Of a stretch of 6,579 nt of DNA, positions 5,998-6,579 are shown piece by piece; the first letter of the stretch is position 1, and every line of letters starts with the position of its first letter. Made by a program: the position numbers and the translations under genes. The stretch is from contig JAGMCJ010000173.1 in the NCBI GenBank assembly GCA_023129265.1, positions 1 to 6,579 of the forward strand. Reading direction: 5' to 3'. The DNA comes from Thermoplasmata archaeon. GTDB taxonomy: Archaea; Thermoplasmatota; Thermoplasmata; RBG-16-68-12; JAGMCJ01. Under the pieces are notes generated by a model that did not search any database, was not told where the DNA came from, and saw only the letters and a program-made list of their open reading frames with translations.

Positions 5998-6018
5998 AAG
6001 GCATCTAGCATATGCCTT
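5998..6018. repeat. Seven-base-pair stem-loop
   Basis: AAGGCAT (5998-6004) and ATGCCTT (6012-6018) are perfect complements around a seven-base loop. The hairpin is flanked by direct copies of TTGAC (5992-5996 and 6018-6022, the second beginning within the stem end). No T run follows on either strand, so an intrinsic terminator is unlikely. Confidence 0.45.
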
Positions 6019-6125
6019 TGACCGCCAGCAGACCACATCTGAACATCGTCTTGTGGCGGGCCTGCCAAGAAACGTCATACTCCAGATGTCTCAAGGTCGC
6101 TCCGCAAGGCAATCCCCGCAATCAG

Positions 6126-6133
6126 ATATATAT
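6126..6133 (+). promoter_or_regulatory. TATA box of lpd
   Basis: ATATATAT within AGATATATATCC, centred 34 bases before the lpd ATG. The predicted start near 6156 leaves a leader of about eight bases, too short for and lacking a Shine-Dalgarno site. Confidence 0.55.
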
Positions 6134-6163
6134 CCGACATTCCACTACCTACACTCGATTCCC

Positions 6164-6579
6164 ATGAAGGATGCCGTCATCATCGGCTCAGGTCCTGGCG
6201 GGTACTACTGCGCGCTGAAGCTGGCAAAGCTCGGGAAGGATGTAGCAATCGTGGAGGAGGGCGATGTTGGCGGGACGTGCACGAACGTTGGCTGCATTCC
6301 GACGAAGGCACTTCTGGAATCCGCGAGAATCCTACACGAGGCAGGGTCTAGCGAACGCATGGGAATCGAATGCGGACCCAGGTTGGACTTCCGGAAAGCG
6401 AAGCAGAACGCCGACGTTGCCATGAAGCGGTCGCGCAAAGGAATCGAGCAGCTTCTCGACCAGGCGGGCGTGAGCCTCCTTCACGGGCACGGAAAGGTCA
6501 CAGAGGCGAACGTCATCGAGGTCTCGGGAACGGACGAGGGTACCGTCGAAGCGGAGAACATCGTCATCGCCACTGGCTC
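6164..6579 (+). CDS. lpd: Dihydrolipoamide dehydrogenase-type disulfide oxidoreductase, N-terminal part (runs off right edge)
   Basis: The visible 138 residues begin MKDAVIIGSGPGGYYCALKL, the FAD-binding Rossmann motif (GSGPGG at 8-13), and continue to the redox-active disulfide loop GGTCTNVGCIPTKALL with Cys39 and Cys44 four residues apart. This spacing and sequence identify the class I pyridine nucleotide-disulfide oxidoreductases, with dihydrolipoamide dehydrogenase the best fit; it reoxidises the lipoyl arm of 2-oxoacid dehydrogenase or glycine cleavage complexes with NAD+. The part ends at IVIATG, the conserved strand before the NAD domain, so the NAD-binding and dimer domains lie outside. 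Mercuric or glutathione reductase relatives cannot be fully excluded without the C-terminus. The ATG at 6164 has no Shine-Dalgarno site and a TATA box at 6126-6133, fitting a nearly leaderless transcript. It is divergent from all the other genes. Confidence 0.85.
   Translation, partial: MKDAVIIGSGPGGYYCALKLAKLGKDVAIVEEGDVGGTCTNVGCIPTKALLESARILHEAGSSERMGIECGPRLDFRKAKQNADVAMKRSRKGIEQLLDQAGVSLLHGHGKVTEANVIEVSGTDEGTVEAENIVIATG

Larger units (their letters stand above)
5834..6163. other. 330-base gene-free divergent intergenic region
   Basis: This stretch separates the leftward membrane-protein gene from the rightward lpd gene. It is about 45% GC by hand count of two lines. Two short minus-strand reading frames inside it lack recognisable content and are not called. 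It holds a nested inverted repeat (5864-5920), a seven-base-pair stem-loop (5998-6018) and the lpd TATA box (6126-6133). I see no tRNA or other known RNA. It may carry a regulatory or small RNA, or a decayed gene. Confidence 0.5.

Noticed and set aside
5754..6068. 104-codon minus-strand reading frame in the divergent gap
   Set aside because: It overlaps 80 bases of the better-supported membrane gene in another frame, has no recognisable motif or ribosome site, and its composition is Arg/Ser-rich like a random frame. A decayed gene fragment cannot be excluded.
5893..6078. 61-codon minus-strand reading frame in the divergent gap
   Set aside because: Short, overlapping the previous frame, no start signal and no recognisable family.

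Overview
The window is archaeal chromosome, GC-rich (hand counts of a few lines give about 60% over the genes). The evidence is an archaeal-type aspartyl-tRNA synthetase, a digeranylgeranyl-lipid reductase, a radical SAM protein of the tetraether lipid synthase (Tes) family, and TATA-box promoters placed for leaderless or nearly leaderless transcripts. The lineage cannot be fixed from this sequence; a euryarchaeal, perhaps Thermoplasmatota-like, organism is a low-confidence guess.

Layout: all genes up to position 5833 are on the minus strand and are best read from right to left. At the far right, on the plus strand, is the 5' part of a dihydrolipoamide dehydrogenase gene (6164 to the edge). 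A 330-base gene-free gap (5834-6163), AT-richer than its surroundings and holding inverted repeats, separates it from a divergent orphan gene for a four-helix membrane protein (5453-5833). Next is the centrepiece, a three-gene unit with a TATA box and a perfect 14-bp palindrome just upstream: tes (5300-3744), an 8-Cys ferredoxin (3763-3542, overlapping tes by 20 bases) and geranylgeranyl reductase (3537-2359, four bases after the ferredoxin stop, TTG start). Further left are aspS (2314-995, with its own TATA-like element), a six-helix VUT/YhhQ-family transporter (943-290) and, running off the left edge, an ACT-domain protein (233-1).

How they work together: geranylgeranyl reductase saturates the isoprenoid chains of archaeal diether lipids, Tes joins the ends of two such chains into a membrane-spanning tetraether lipid, and both enzymes need low-potential electrons that the small ferredoxin could deliver. 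The cluster therefore looks like a compact lipid saturation and tetraether unit with a possible operator. AspRS and the transporter are both loosely linked to tRNA biology (charging, and possibly uptake of a deazaguanine precursor), but nothing in the sequence ties them firmly together.

Translation signals sort by position: genes likely to start a transcript (tes, aspS, lpd) have TATA boxes but no Shine-Dalgarno site, while ferredoxin, geranylgeranyl reductase, the transporter and the ACT gene have clear Shine-Dalgarno motifs. I found no tRNA, rRNA, CRISPR array or insertion sequence.
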